Positions 7,185 through 15,209 of a stretch of 16,590 nt of DNA are shown one piece after another. The translations under genes were made by a program, and so were the position numbers. Under the pieces are notes generated by a model. That model did not search any database and was not told the DNA's origin. It saw only the letters and a program-made list of their open reading frames with translations. The DNA is from Solidesulfovibrio magneticus (GTDB lineage: Bacteria > Desulfobacterota > Desulfovibrionia > Desulfovibrionales > Desulfovibrionaceae): NCBI GenBank assembly GCA_002482565.1, contig DLGG01000120.1, forward strand, positions 1 through 16,590, read 5' to 3'. Position 1 is the stretch's first letter. Each line of letters begins with the position of its first letter.

Positions 7185-8261
7185 CTACCGCAGTTTGAGG
7201 GTGGACAGCCCCACCAGGGCAAGAAGAATGGAGAGAATCCAGAACCGGATGATGATCTTGGATTCCGGCACGCCCATGAGTTCGAAATGATGGTGCAGCG
7301 GGGCCATGCGGAAGATCCGCTTGCCGCCGGTCATCTTGAAGTAGCCGACCTGTAGGATGACCGACACGGTCTCGGCCACGTAGAGGCCGCCAACCACGAT
7401 GAGCAACAACTCCTGCTTGCACAGGACGGCCAGGAAGCCCAAGGCTCCGCCCAGGGACAGCGAACCCACGTCGCCCATGAAAATCTGGGCCGGATAGGCG
7501 TTGAACCAGAGAAACCCGAGACCCGCGCCGACCAGCGCGCCGCAGAACACCGTCACCTCGCCCACCCCGGACACCGGCATGACCTGGAGATAGCGGGCCA
7601 TCTGGGCATGGCCGGCCACGTAGATAAAAAGCCCGAACATGGCGGCGTTGACGATCATGGGGCCGATGGCCAGACCGTCCAGGCCGTCGGTGAGGTTAAC
7701 GGCGTTGGAGGCCCCGATCATGACCAGCATGGCAAAGGGCAGGTACCACAGGCCAAGATCAGGGGTCAGGTGCTTGAAAAACGGCACGGCCAGACGTGTC
7801 GAATACTCGGGGTCCAGGACCAACAGCGCCGCAGCCACGCCCGAGACGATGACCTGGCCCAGGAGCTTTTGCTTGGGGGTCAGGCCCTTGTTTTGCTTGC
7901 GCACCACCTTGGCGTGGTCGTCCACATAGCCCAGGGCCCCGAAGCCCAGGAAGACGAACAGGGTCATCCAGACGTATTCGTTGGCCAGATCGCCCCAGAG
8001 CAGCACGCTGACCACGATGCAAAAGGCGATGAGCAGGCCGCCCATGGTAGGGGTGCCGGCTTTTTGCTTGTGGGCGGCCACGTCCTCGTGGATGTACTGG
8101 CCAAACTTCAGCCGGCGCAGCCAGTCGATGAACTTGGGGCCAAAGACGATGGACAGCACAAGGGCCGTCAGCAGTGCCGCTATCGACCGGAAGGTGATGT
8201 AGCGGAAGACGTTTAAGGCGCTGAAATGCGCCACAAGCGGCACCAGCAAATAATAGATCAT
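7185..8261 (-). CDS. mraY: Phospho-N-acetylmuramoyl-pentapeptide transferase MraY
   Basis: MraY transfers phospho-MurNAc-pentapeptide to undecaprenyl phosphate, forming lipid I at the inner membrane. The 358-residue protein is a polytopic membrane protein of normal length. It carries AGTPTMGG (68-75), the Asp pair in GYVDDHAK (111-118), NAVNLTDGLDGLA (186-198), the catalytic-site Asp in MGDVGSL (262-268), and the cytoplasmic His motif PLHHHFE (321-327). All of these are hallmark MraY motifs of the polyprenyl-phosphate hexose-1-phosphate transferase superfamily. The ATG overlaps the murF stop as ATGA, and murD follows after 7 bp. Its nucleotide substrate is the product of the murF gene directly upstream. 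Confidence 0.97.
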   Translation of the reverse strand: MIYYLLVPLVAHFSALNVFRYITFRSIAALLTALVLSIVFGPKFIDWLRRLKFGQYIHEDVAAHKQKAGTPTMGGLLIAFCIVVSVLLWGDLANEYVWMTLFVFLGFGALGYVDDHAKVVRKQNKGLTPKQKLLGQVIVSGVAAALLVLDPEYSTRLAVPFFKHLTPDLGLWYLPFAMLVMIGASNAVNLTDGLDGLAIGPMIVNAAMFGLFIYVAGHAQMARYLQVMPVSGVGEVTVFCGALVGAGLGFLWFNAYPAQIFMGDVGSLSLGGALGFLAVLCKQELLLIVVGGLYVAETVSVILQVGYFKMTGGKRIFRMAPLHHHFELMGVPESKIIIRFWILSILLALVGLSTLKLR

Positions 8262-9658
8262 GCCGTGGCGTCCTTTTGGATGCTGTGGGTCAAGGCCGCC
8301 AGATACTCTTCCATGCGCATGGAACGGGAGCCTTTAAAGAGGTAGACGCCGCCTCTCAGTCCAGCCGAGGCGACGGTTTGGGTGAACATTTCCGGGGTAT
8401 CGACCACGGCGAACAGGCCGGCGTAGCCTTTGCGGGCCAGTCCCTCGCCCACGGCCTGGGCATGGCCGCCATGATAAAACACGGCCTTGGCTCCGCTGGC
8501 GGCGGCTTCTTCGCCAAGCTTACGGTGCTCGTCCTCGGCCTGGGCGCCCATCTCGCGCATTTCACCCAGCACCAGCACGAGCGGCTTGCCCTGGGCGGCC
8601 TCGGCGGCGGTGGCGATGGCCCGGCGCATGGACAGCGGATTGGCGTTGTAGGTGTCGTCAATAAGCGTGTAGCAGCCGTGGCGGCGGCAAAAAAAGCGCT
8701 GCTCGGGCATGACGGCCGACTCCAGACCTGTGGCAATCTGCTCTTCGGTGGCTCCGAGCAGACGGGCCGAGGCGGCGGCGGCCAGGATGTTCTCGGCGAA
8801 GTGCCCGCCGGTCAGCGGGGTGACGACTTCGAGTTCCAGGCCGTCCAGGCGCAGGAAAAACCGGCCCCGTCCCTCGGACAGCGCGCCCAGGTACTTGGCC
8901 CGGTACGGGGCCGATCCGCCCTTGACCGACATGCCCCGCACGTCGGGCCGCACGGCCTTGGCCGCCGCCCACAGCTCGGGATAATCCATGGAGGCCAGGG
9001 CCACGCCGCCCGGGCGCAGGGCGGCGAAAAGCCGGGACTTCTCGGCGGCCACCCCGGCCACGTCGATAAGCGCCTCCAGATGGGCCGGGCCGACGTTGTG
9101 GATCACGGCCACGTCGGGTTCGGCGATGGCAGCCAGGGGGGCCATTTCGCCCGGAGCCGAGATGCCAAGCTCCATGACCCACAACCGGTCGGATTCCCCG
9201 GCTTCCAGCATGGACAGGGGCAGGCCGATCTTGTTGTTGAAATTCTTGTAGTTTTTCGCCGTCGGCCCAACCTTGGCCAGGATGGCGGCGGTCAGTTCCT
9301 TGACCGTGGTCTTGCCGGCCGAGCCGGACACGGCCACGAGTCTGGCCTGGGCGCGCTCGCGCCAGGCCTGGGCCAGTTTGCCCAGGGCGGCCACGGTGTC
9401 GCGCACCAGCAGCACCGGCGTGCCTTCGGGCAGCCCGGCCAGGGGCCGGTCGGCCAGCACGGCGGCTGCGCCCTTGGACACGGCCTCGACGGCGAAATTA
9501 TGGCCGTCCAGGCGCTCGCCCGGGATGCACACGAAAAGGCTCCCCGGGGAAACGGCCCGGCTGTCGATGCGAACGGCCTCGATGTCGGGGTTGCCCCGCT
9601 CGCCCACGTCGCCCACGGCCCCGGTGGCGGCCAGGATTTCGGAGAGGGTCAGGCGCAT
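8258..9658 (-). CDS. murF: UDP-MurNAc-tripeptide--D-alanyl-D-alanine ligase MurF
   Basis: MurF adds the D-Ala-D-Ala dipeptide to UDP-MurNAc-tripeptide, completing the cytoplasmic precursor. It has 466 residues. The N-terminal domain includes IDSRAVSPGSLFVCIPGE (31-48). The P-loop is SGSAGKTT (111-118), with Ser where many Mur ligases have Thr. NNKIGLPLSML (141-151), MELGISAPGEM (162-172), HNVGPAHLE (187-195), DDTYNANP (334-341) and LGEMREMG (364-371) follow. DDTYNANP and the MELG segment are MurF-specific. The ATG lies 10 bp inside murE, with GAGGGAG eight bases upstream. The 3' end overlaps mraY by ATGA. The D-Ala-D-Ala ligase (ddl) that supplies its substrate is not in this window. Confidence 0.96.
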   Translation of the reverse strand: MRLTLSEILAATGAVGDVGERGNPDIEAVRIDSRAVSPGSLFVCIPGERLDGHNFAVEAVSKGAAAVLADRPLAGLPEGTPVLLVRDTVAALGKLAQAWRERAQARLVAVSGSAGKTTVKELTAAILAKVGPTAKNYKNFNNKIGLPLSMLEAGESDRLWVMELGISAPGEMAPLAAIAEPDVAVIHNVGPAHLEALIDVAGVAAEKSRLFAALRPGGVALASMDYPELWAAAKAVRPDVRGMSVKGGSAPYRAKYLGALSEGRGRFFLRLDGLELEVVTPLTGGHFAENILAAAASARLLGATEEQIATGLESAVMPEQRFFCRRHGCYTLIDDTYNANPLSMRRAIATAAEAAQGKPLVLVLGEMREMGAQAEDEHRKLGEEAAASGAKAVFYHGGHAQAVGEGLARKGYAGLFAVVDTPEMFTQTVASAGLRGGVYLFKGSRSMRMEEYLAALTHSIQKDATA

Positions 9659-11115
9659 CCGGTCAGCTCCCTCACGACGACGGCATCGGAAAACGGATGC
9701 TTGACGTCGCCGATCTGCTGATAGGTTTCGTGTCCCTTGCCGGCAATGACCAGCACGTCCTCGGGCCGCATTTCCGATAGGGCCAGCTCGATGGCCCGGC
9801 GGCGGTCGGGTTCGAGGATGGCCCGGCGGGCCTTTTTCAGCCCTGGCTTGACGTCCTCGATGATGGCCAGGGGATCTTCGTGGCGCGGATTGTCGGAGGT
9901 GAGCACGGCCACGTCGGCCAGCCGGGCCACGGCCGCGCCCATGAGCGGACGCTTGGCCCGGTCGCGGTTGCCGCCGCAGCCAAAGACCACGAACAGCCGG
10001 CCGGCGGTGAACTCCCGGGCGGCGGACAGCACGTTTTCCAGGGCGTCGGGGGTATGGGCGTAGTCCACGAAAACCGAGCGTCCGGAAGGATTGGGGATGC
10101 GCTCCAGCCGGCCCGGCGCGCCATGGCAGTCGGCCAGGGCGGCGAAGGTCTCGACCGGCCAGCCCAGGGCCAGGGCCACGCCGCAGGCGGCCAGGACGTT
10201 TTGGGCGTTGTGGCGGCCGGGCAGCGGCGTGGCCACGGCGTAGCTGTCCTCGCCATAAGCGGCCACCAGCTCCTGGCCTTCGCGGCCGTGGTGCTGGATG
10301 TGGCCGGAGAGCAGCCGGCCAAAGCCCGTGGGCGGCACGGTGAGGCCGTAGCCGACGGCCTGGGGGAACTCGCGCAGAAGCTTCAGGCCCCAGGCGTCGT
10401 CGAAATTGAGGACCGCCGTCTCGGGCCGGGCCAGATAGCGCCTGAAGAGCTTGGCCTTGGCCTCGAAATAGACGGCCATGTCCTTGTGGTAGTCCAGGTG
10501 ATCCTGGGTGAGGTTGGTGAAGGCGGCGGCGGCAAAGGACAGGCCGGCCAGCCGGTCCTGGTCCAGGGCGTGGGAAGAAGCCTCCATGACGGCCAGGGTG
10601 CAGCCGGAGCGGGCCATGGCGGCGAGATTTTCGTGGATGGCCAGGCAGTCGGGGGTGGTGAGCGCGGCGTCGTGTACCACGCCGGGCCAGCGGTAGGCCA
10701 CGGTGCCGAGGACCCCGACCGTATGCCCGGCGGCCTGGGCCAGACGTTCGATCAGATAGCTCACCGTGGTCTTGCCGTTGGTGCCGGTGACGGCGACCAC
10801 GGGCATGGCCATGTTCTGCGTGCCGAACCGGGCGGCGGCCAACGCGCCCAGGGCGGCCTGGGGATCGCCCACGGCCACGAGCCGGGCCGTGGCCCCGGCC
10901 GGCAAATCATGGCCCGGGGCGGTCACGACATAGGCGACGCCTTTTTCCAGGGCGTCGGCCACGTAGCGCGCGCCGTCATCCTTGGAGCCGGCCATGGCCA
11001 CGAAGACCCCGCCCGGGGTCGCCTTGCGGGAGTCGGCGGCAACATCGACGCCTCCCTGGCGCACAGCGTCAAGGAGGCCCTGGAATGCAGCGTTGTCGTG
11101 CAGCGTCATCTTCAT
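9649..11115 (-). CDS. murE: UDP-MurNAc-L-Ala-D-Glu--meso-diaminopimelate ligase MurE
   Basis: MurE adds the third stem-peptide residue. The specificity motif DNPRHEDP (408-415) is that of meso-diaminopimelate-adding enzymes; lysine-adding ones differ here. The 488-residue protein has the P-loop TGTNGKTT (110-117), TTPD (153-156), MEASSHAL (177-184), NLTQDHLDYH (201-210), the segment FEAKAKLF containing the likely carbamylated Lys, GRHNAQN (300-306), DYAHTPDAL (351-359), GCGGNRDRAKRP (379-390) and AGKGHE (458-463). The chosen ATG at 11113-11115 has GGGGA four to five bases upstream. An ATG two codons later (11109) has better spacing and cannot be excluded. The gene lies 10 bp after the ftsI stop and overlaps murF by 10 bp. 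Confidence 0.96.
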   Translation of the reverse strand: MKMTLHDNAAFQGLLDAVRQGGVDVAADSRKATPGGVFVAMAGSKDDGARYVADALEKGVAYVVTAPGHDLPAGATARLVAVGDPQAALGALAAARFGTQNMAMPVVAVTGTNGKTTVSYLIERLAQAAGHTVGVLGTVAYRWPGVVHDAALTTPDCLAIHENLAAMARSGCTLAVMEASSHALDQDRLAGLSFAAAAFTNLTQDHLDYHKDMAVYFEAKAKLFRRYLARPETAVLNFDDAWGLKLLREFPQAVGYGLTVPPTGFGRLLSGHIQHHGREGQELVAAYGEDSYAVATPLPGRHNAQNVLAACGVALALGWPVETFAALADCHGAPGRLERIPNPSGRSVFVDYAHTPDALENVLSAAREFTAGRLFVVFGCGGNRDRAKRPLMGAAVARLADVAVLTSDNPRHEDPLAIIEDVKPGLKKARRAILEPDRRRAIELALSEMRPEDVLVIAGKGHETYQQIGDVKHPFSDAVVVRELTGCA

Positions 11116-11125
11116 ATGTTCCCCG

Positions 11126-13156
11126 TCACGACGGCCTGGACAGCCAGAGCACGAATTCCGACGGTTTATCCCCCGGCCAGGGCGCGCCGGGAGCCGGACT
11201 TTGCTTGTTGACCACCAGTCCCTGGCCTTCGAGCTTGGGCACGATGCCCTTCTGGGCCAAAATTTCCACGGCCCGCCGCAGCGGCATCCCCGAGAAGTCC
11301 GGCACGGCATGGACTTCCACGGCCTTGGCCGTAGCCGGCTTGGACTGGGCGATGGCCAAAATCTCCTGGTCGGCCTTGGATGGCCCGGTCTGAGCGGCCG
11401 GCGTCCCGGCCGGCATCTCGCCGGCGGCGGCGGCCGGAGCCTTGGCCAGCTGCACGGTCTCGGGCATCCGGCCGAGGTAGGACAGCATCCGCAGGGTCAC
11501 GTCCTTGACGGCAGGCGCGGCGACCACGCCGCCGTAGTGGCTTGGCTCGGGTTCGTCAACCAGCACCATGACGATGTATTCCGGGCCCACAGCCGGAACA
11601 AAGGAAACAAACGAACCCAGATACTTGTTGCCGTAGCCGCCGTGGGGGCCGGCCTTCTGGGCGGTGCCGGTCTTGCCGCCGATCTCCAGGCCCGGAATCA
11701 ACGCGTTGCGGCCCGTGCCGTGTTCCTCGTGGACGACCTCGCGCATCATCCGCTGCACCGTGCGGGCCACGTCGGCGTCAAAGACGCGGTAAGGCTGGCG
11801 CTGGGGATTGGCCTCGTCAGGATCGGCCACCAGACGCAGGGGCTTGTACACGCCGTCGTTGGCCAGGATCAGGAAGGCCTGGGCCATCTGCACCGGGGTG
11901 ACGGCCACGCCCTGGCCGAAGGAACAAGTGGCCAGATCAAGGACCGACCAGTTCTTGAGGGGCCGCAAAAGCCCCTTGCCCTCGCCGGATATGGGCAGGC
12001 CCGTGGGCCGGCCGAAGCCGAGCTTCTCGAAATAGGCGTGGAGCCGGGGGGACCCCAGCTGCAAGCCGATCTTGGCCGCGCCGATGTTGCTCGACACCCG
12101 CAGGATCATGTTGACGGGCAACACGCCGTAGGAGTGGGTGTCCTTGATGACCTTGCCGGCCAGGCCGAACTTGCCGTTCTCGCAGTTAAACGTTGAGGTC
12201 GGCTTGACCGTGCGTTCCTGCAGGGCGGCGGCCACCAGCAAGGGCTTCATGGTGGAACCGGGCTCCCAGACGTCCAGGGCGGCGTGGTTGCGGGCCACCC
12301 GGGGGCTTATGCCGCGCCCGACGTTGGGATTAAAAAACGGATAGTTGGCCATGGCCAGGATGTCGCCCGTGGGCACATGGACCACAAGGCAGGTGCCGGA
12401 CTTGGCGTTGTTGTTGACCACGGCCTTTTCCAGCTCCTCCTCGGCGAAGAACTGGATCTGGGAATCGATGGTGAGCCGCACGTCCTGGCCGTTGATGTCA
12501 GCCAGCTCCCGGCCCTGGGAGTCGAAGAAAAAACGCCGGCCCGAGGCGTCGCGCTGGACCACGTACTTGGCCTGGCGGCCGGTCAGGCGGGTGTCGAAGG
12601 ATTTCTCCATGCCTTCCAGGCCCACGTCGCCCACGCCCACAAACCCCATGACCTGGCTGGCGAGATGGCCGTTGGGATAAAAACGGCCGAACTCCTTGGT
12701 GAAATAGACGCCGGGCAGGGCCGCTTCGCGGATCTTGGCGGCGGTGCGGTCGCCTACCCGCCAGGACAGGTAGGCCATGCTGGACGGGCTTTGCAGCTTT
12801 TTCTTGACCCGCTGCTCCTTCATGTGGAGCACCTTGGCCAGGAAGGCCGCCGTCTTATCGACGTCGACGATCTCCTTGGGACGCACGAAAAGCGCCTCGA
12901 TCTCCACGCTTTTGGCCAAAAGCCGGCCGGTGCGGTCGTAGATCTCGCCGCGCGCGCCCTTGTCCACTTCCGAGGCGACATGCTGGCGCACGGCCTGTTG
13001 GGCCAGTTCCGGCCCGGCCACGATCTGCAGATAGCCGGCCCGGCTCCACAGCGCCAGCCAGGCCAAGGCGAAAAAGACGCCCACGCAGGTGAGCTTGACC
13101 CGGCTCCAGTCGCGCACGGTGGCGTGCTGGCGTTGATCCTTGGGAGTCCTGCGCAT
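11126..13156 (-). CDS. ftsI: Division transpeptidase FtsI/PBP3-type penicillin-binding protein with C-terminal PASTA domain
   Basis: This class B penicillin-binding protein crosslinks septal peptidoglycan and pairs with FtsW. It has 676 residues. A basic cytoplasmic tail leads into one membrane segment (about 20-42). The pedestal domain begins with the RGEIYDRTGRLLA motif (about 69-81). The transpeptidase domain holds the serine motif STMK (about 301-304), SSN (about 354-356) and KTGT (about 494-497). After an Ala/Pro-rich linker (about 570-612) there is a single PASTA-like domain (about 615-672): VPDFSGMPLRRAVEILAQKG, then a Val-Val-x-x-Gln-Ser-Pro-x-Pro-Gly stretch. E. coli FtsI has no PASTA domain; PASTA is common in Gram-positive PBPs such as SpoVD and PBP2x. 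The ATG has AGGG six bases upstream. Context (ftsL before, murE after) supports FtsI over an elongation PBP2. Confidence 0.93.
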   Translation of the reverse strand: MRRTPKDQRQHATVRDWSRVKLTCVGVFFALAWLALWSRAGYLQIVAGPELAQQAVRQHVASEVDKGARGEIYDRTGRLLAKSVEIEALFVRPKEIVDVDKTAAFLAKVLHMKEQRVKKKLQSPSSMAYLSWRVGDRTAAKIREAALPGVYFTKEFGRFYPNGHLASQVMGFVGVGDVGLEGMEKSFDTRLTGRQAKYVVQRDASGRRFFFDSQGRELADINGQDVRLTIDSQIQFFAEEELEKAVVNNNAKSGTCLVVHVPTGDILAMANYPFFNPNVGRGISPRVARNHAALDVWEPGSTMKPLLVAAALQERTVKPTSTFNCENGKFGLAGKVIKDTHSYGVLPVNMILRVSSNIGAAKIGLQLGSPRLHAYFEKLGFGRPTGLPISGEGKGLLRPLKNWSVLDLATCSFGQGVAVTPVQMAQAFLILANDGVYKPLRLVADPDEANPQRQPYRVFDADVARTVQRMMREVVHEEHGTGRNALIPGLEIGGKTGTAQKAGPHGGYGNKYLGSFVSFVPAVGPEYIVMVLVDEPEPSHYGGVVAAPAVKDVTLRMLSYLGRMPETVQLAKAPAAAAGEMPAGTPAAQTGPSKADQEILAIAQSKPATAKAVEVHAVPDFSGMPLRRAVEILAQKGIVPKLEGQGLVVNKQSPAPGAPWPGDKPSEFVLWLSRPS

Positions 13157-13194
13157 ACGCGGCCCTGCCCTTCCGCAGCCCGGCCCGGGGCCGG

Positions 13195-13692
13195 CTACTG
13201 TTCTCCCGCCGGGGCGGGTTTGAAGGGTTTGGGCTTGGGCGCGGCGTTTGCGGCCTCGGCGGCAACGGGCTTGGGCGACGCCTTGGCGGCGTCGAGGGCG
13301 GCGGGTTTGACCGCCTTGGCGGCGTCCGCGGCGACAGGCTTGGCCTGGACCTTGGCCGACGCCTTGGCCGGCTCCACGGCTGTGGCGACCAGGGGCGAGG
13401 CTTCGATTTCACCGTTTGCGGCCACGCGGCGGATCTGGCCCGGGCGGGCCGGCCCGAGGCCGTGCTCCTTGGCCAGTTCCCGCAGCCGGGCCGGGGTGAC
13501 CAGGGTGTTGCGCTCCACCTCGAGCTTGGCCGAAAGGGTTTCCATCTCGTCGATCTGGCGCTGGATCTTGTTGAGTTCGTAGGCCAGGTCCACGCGCTCA
13601 ATGTTGACCCACACCAGCCCCAGGCCAAAGGCCAGCAGCAAGGCGAGGCTGAAGGCCATGGAAATGGCCCATTCCTTGGAAAGCGTACCCAT
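13195..13692 (-). CDS. ftsL: FtsL-like divisome protein with long Ala/Pro/Lys-rich tail
   Basis: FtsL is a small bitopic protein that forms a complex with FtsB and FtsQ and activates FtsWI. The sequence is poorly conserved in the family, so the call rests on architecture and place. The protein has 165 residues: a short cytoplasmic start, one membrane segment (about 10-29), a heptad-like coiled coil (about 31-62, with Leu/Ile at regular intervals), and LVTPARLRELAKEHGLGP (64-81), which matches the FtsL-type 'P..le..A...gl' end. Residues about 100-165 are a low-complexity Ala/Lys/Pro tail with repeating KP(V/A)AA(D/E)AA units, absent from typical FtsL of 100-120 residues. The ATG at 13690-13692 has AAGGAG and a G-run upstream and sits 17 bp after rsmH. 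ftsI follows after 38 bp. Confidence 0.82.
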   Translation of the reverse strand: MGTLSKEWAISMAFSLALLLAFGLGLVWVNIERVDLAYELNKIQRQIDEMETLSAKLEVERNTLVTPARLRELAKEHGLGPARPGQIRRVAANGEIEASPLVATAVEPAKASAKVQAKPVAADAAKAVKPAALDAAKASPKPVAAEAANAAPKPKPFKPAPAGEQ

Positions 13693-13709
13693 GAAAGCCC
13701 CCCTCTCCT

Positions 13710-14684
13710 TTACCCGGCGACGTCCGCTCCCGCATCCGGCAGCCGCTCGGCAACCCGCAGTTTGGCGCTGCGCGCCCTGGAGTTGTCCCGCACTTCCTCT
13801 TCCCCGGCCATGACGGGCTTTTTGGTCAGGATGCGCAACCTGGCCCGGTGCCCGCACACGCACACCACCTGCTCCCTGGGACAGATGCAACCCGTGGCCT
13901 CGGCGCGAAAGGCGCGCTTGACCAGCCGGTCTTCCAGGGAGTGGAACGAAATGACGGCCACCCGGCCCCCAGGGGCCAGGTGGTCCGGAATGGCTTTGAG
14001 AAAAGCCTCCAGTTCCGCCAATTCCTCGTTGACGGCCATGCGCAGGGCCTGAAAGGTCCGCGTGGCCGGGTGCTGGCGGGCCGTGGCCCGCCATTTGGCC
14101 GGATAGGCCTGCCAGACCAGCTCGGCCAGACGGGCCGTGGTGGTGATGGCTTCCTTTTCCCGGGCATTGACGATGGCCCGGGCTATACGCCCGGCCTGCG
14201 GATCCTCCCCGTATTCGCGGATGATCTCGCAAAGCCGGGCGTATGAGGCCAGGTTGACCAGCCCTTCGGCGGTCTCGCCACCGTCTTCGGCCCCCATGCG
14301 CATGTCCAGGGGGCCGTCGTTTAAAAACCCGAAGCCGCGCTCCGGGTCGTCGAGCTGCAACGAGGACATCCCCGCGTCCAGCAGCGCAGCATCGACCTTC
14401 TCCCACCCCGCCTCGGCCAGGACGGCCGGGAACCGGCTGGATCGGGTGCGCACAAGGCGCACCCGGTCGCCGTAGGGGGCAAGCCGTCGCCCGGCTTCCG
14501 ACAGGGCCTCCCTGTCCCTGTCGAGGCCAAGCACCTGCCCCTCTCCCCCGGCGGCTTCGAGCATCCCCCTAGAATGCCCACCAAGCCCGACCGTGGCGTC
14601 CAGAATTTTCATCCCCGGCCGAATGCCGAGGAGTTCGATGACTTCCCGTAAAAGGACCGGTTTGTGGATCGGCTGCCCTTCCAT
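13710..14684 (-). CDS. rsmH: 16S rRNA (cytosine1402-N4)-methyltransferase RsmH (MraW)
   Basis: RsmH methylates N4 of C1402 in the ribosomal decoding centre using S-adenosylmethionine. The 324-residue protein begins with the family signature HKPVLLREV (7-15). It has the SAM-binding motif DATVGLGGHSR (29-39), DRD (55-57), LLDAGMSS (101-108), PERGFGF (114-120), LDMRM (126-130), RTFQALRMAVNEEL (209-222), ISFHSLEDR (245-253) and SRARSAKLRVAER (302-314). A CxC-N6-CxC cluster (Cys266, 268, 275, 277) could bind a metal; similar clusters occur in other members. The ATG has a strong AGGAGG six bases upstream, which overlaps the mraZ stop codon. This mraZ-rsmH pair is the usual start of dcw clusters. 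Confidence 0.97.
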   Translation of the reverse strand: MEGQPIHKPVLLREVIELLGIRPGMKILDATVGLGGHSRGMLEAAGGEGQVLGLDRDREALSEAGRRLAPYGDRVRLVRTRSSRFPAVLAEAGWEKVDAALLDAGMSSLQLDDPERGFGFLNDGPLDMRMGAEDGGETAEGLVNLASYARLCEIIREYGEDPQAGRIARAIVNAREKEAITTTARLAELVWQAYPAKWRATARQHPATRTFQALRMAVNEELAELEAFLKAIPDHLAPGGRVAVISFHSLEDRLVKRAFRAEATGCICPREQVVCVCGHRARLRILTKKPVMAGEEEVRDNSRARSAKLRVAERLPDAGADVAG

Positions 14685-14693
14685 CGCCGCCTC

Positions 14694-15152
14694 CTAGAAC
14701 CGCAACGAAACGCCGGAAGCGGCCATGGCTTCCATATGCGCGTTGAAGTTGGCGGCGGTCTGGCGCAGGCGCTCCTCGAAGCGGCCCTGATCCCAGATTT
14801 CGAACTTCGTTCCCACCCCGGCCAGCACCATTTCCTTGTCCAGCCCCGCGTAGGTCCGCAGGTAGGGCGGAATGAGGATGCGCCCCTGCTTGTCCACGGT
14901 CACTTCCGTGGCCCCGGCGATGAAAAACCGTTCGATGTCCCGAAAGCCGGGCATCAGCGTGTTGCCGGCCCGAAAGCTCGCTTCCACGGCCTCCCACTCG
15001 GGCATGGGATAGCCGGAGATGGCCCCGTCGAAGTTGTTGGTGAGCATCACGCGGCCGTCGGGAACAAGGCGAAAGATCTCCTCCCGGAATTCGGGCGGGA
15101 GCATCAGGCGACCCTTCGGGTCGAGGCTGCGATTGGAATGTCCCCGGAACAC
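14694..15152 (-). CDS. mraZ: Transcriptional regulator MraZ
   Basis: MraZ is a DNA-binding protein with two SpoVT/AbrB-type swapped-hairpin domains; in E. coli it represses its own dcw operon. The 152-residue product shows both copies of the family motif: SLDPKGRLMLPPEFRE near residues 9-24 and VTVDKQGRILIPPYLR near 84-99. Both contain the D-x-(K/Q)-GR-(L/I) core. The start is GTG at 15150-15152, and an in-frame TGA nine bases upstream (TGA GGG GCC GTG) rules out a longer product. The ribosome binding site GAGGGG is very close to the start and lies in a small hairpin. It is the first gene of the operon, 9 bp ahead of rsmH, and the promoter region carries boxes that fit autoregulation. Confidence 0.96.
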   Translation of the reverse strand: MFRGHSNRSLDPKGRLMLPPEFREEIFRLVPDGRVMLTNNFDGAISGYPMPEWEAVEASFRAGNTLMPGFRDIERFFIAGATEVTVDKQGRILIPPYLRTYAGLDKEMVLAGVGTKFEIWDQGRFEERLRQTAANFNAHMEAMAASGVSLRF

Positions 15153-15154
15153 GG

Positions 15155-15167
15155 CCCCTCACTGGGG
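15155..15167 (-). promoter_or_regulatory. Small hairpin covering the mraZ ribosome binding site
   Basis: In the mRNA sense CCCC (15167-15164) pairs with GGGG (15158-15155) around the loop AGTGA. The GAGGGG ribosome binding site of mraZ is thus within the stem and loop, two bases before the GTG start. The pairing is short and its effect is inferred. It would lower initiation of mraZ if it forms. Confidence 0.35.
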
Positions 15168-15174
15168 TGGCTCA

Positions 15175-15209
15175 CCACTTCTTACCACCATTTCCCACAT
15201 TCCATCCAC
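15175..15209 (-). promoter_or_regulatory. MraZ operator: four GTGG boxes at 10-11 bp spacing
   Basis: On the minus strand GTGG occurs at 15209-15206, 15198-15195, 15188-15185 and 15178-15175, with starts 11, 10 and 10 bases apart. The sequence around them is A-rich (for example GAATGTGGGA and AAGAAGTGGT). MraZ is known to bind direct repeats with about one helical turn between them: TGGG with 5-base spacers in E. coli and AAAGTGKNNN decamers in mycoplasmas. The boxes overlap the proposed -10 and start site of mraZ, as expected for an autorepressor. A further GGTGG lies at 15240-15236. Confidence 0.75.

Noticed and set aside
2176..13582. Series of long plus-strand open frames (2176-3510, 3559-4803, 5879-7198, 8276-9721, 9880-11211, 12284-13582)
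   Set aside because: All mirror Mur or Fts genes on the other strand. GC-rich third positions remove stop codons from the opposite frames. None has a recognisable domain or ribosome binding site context.
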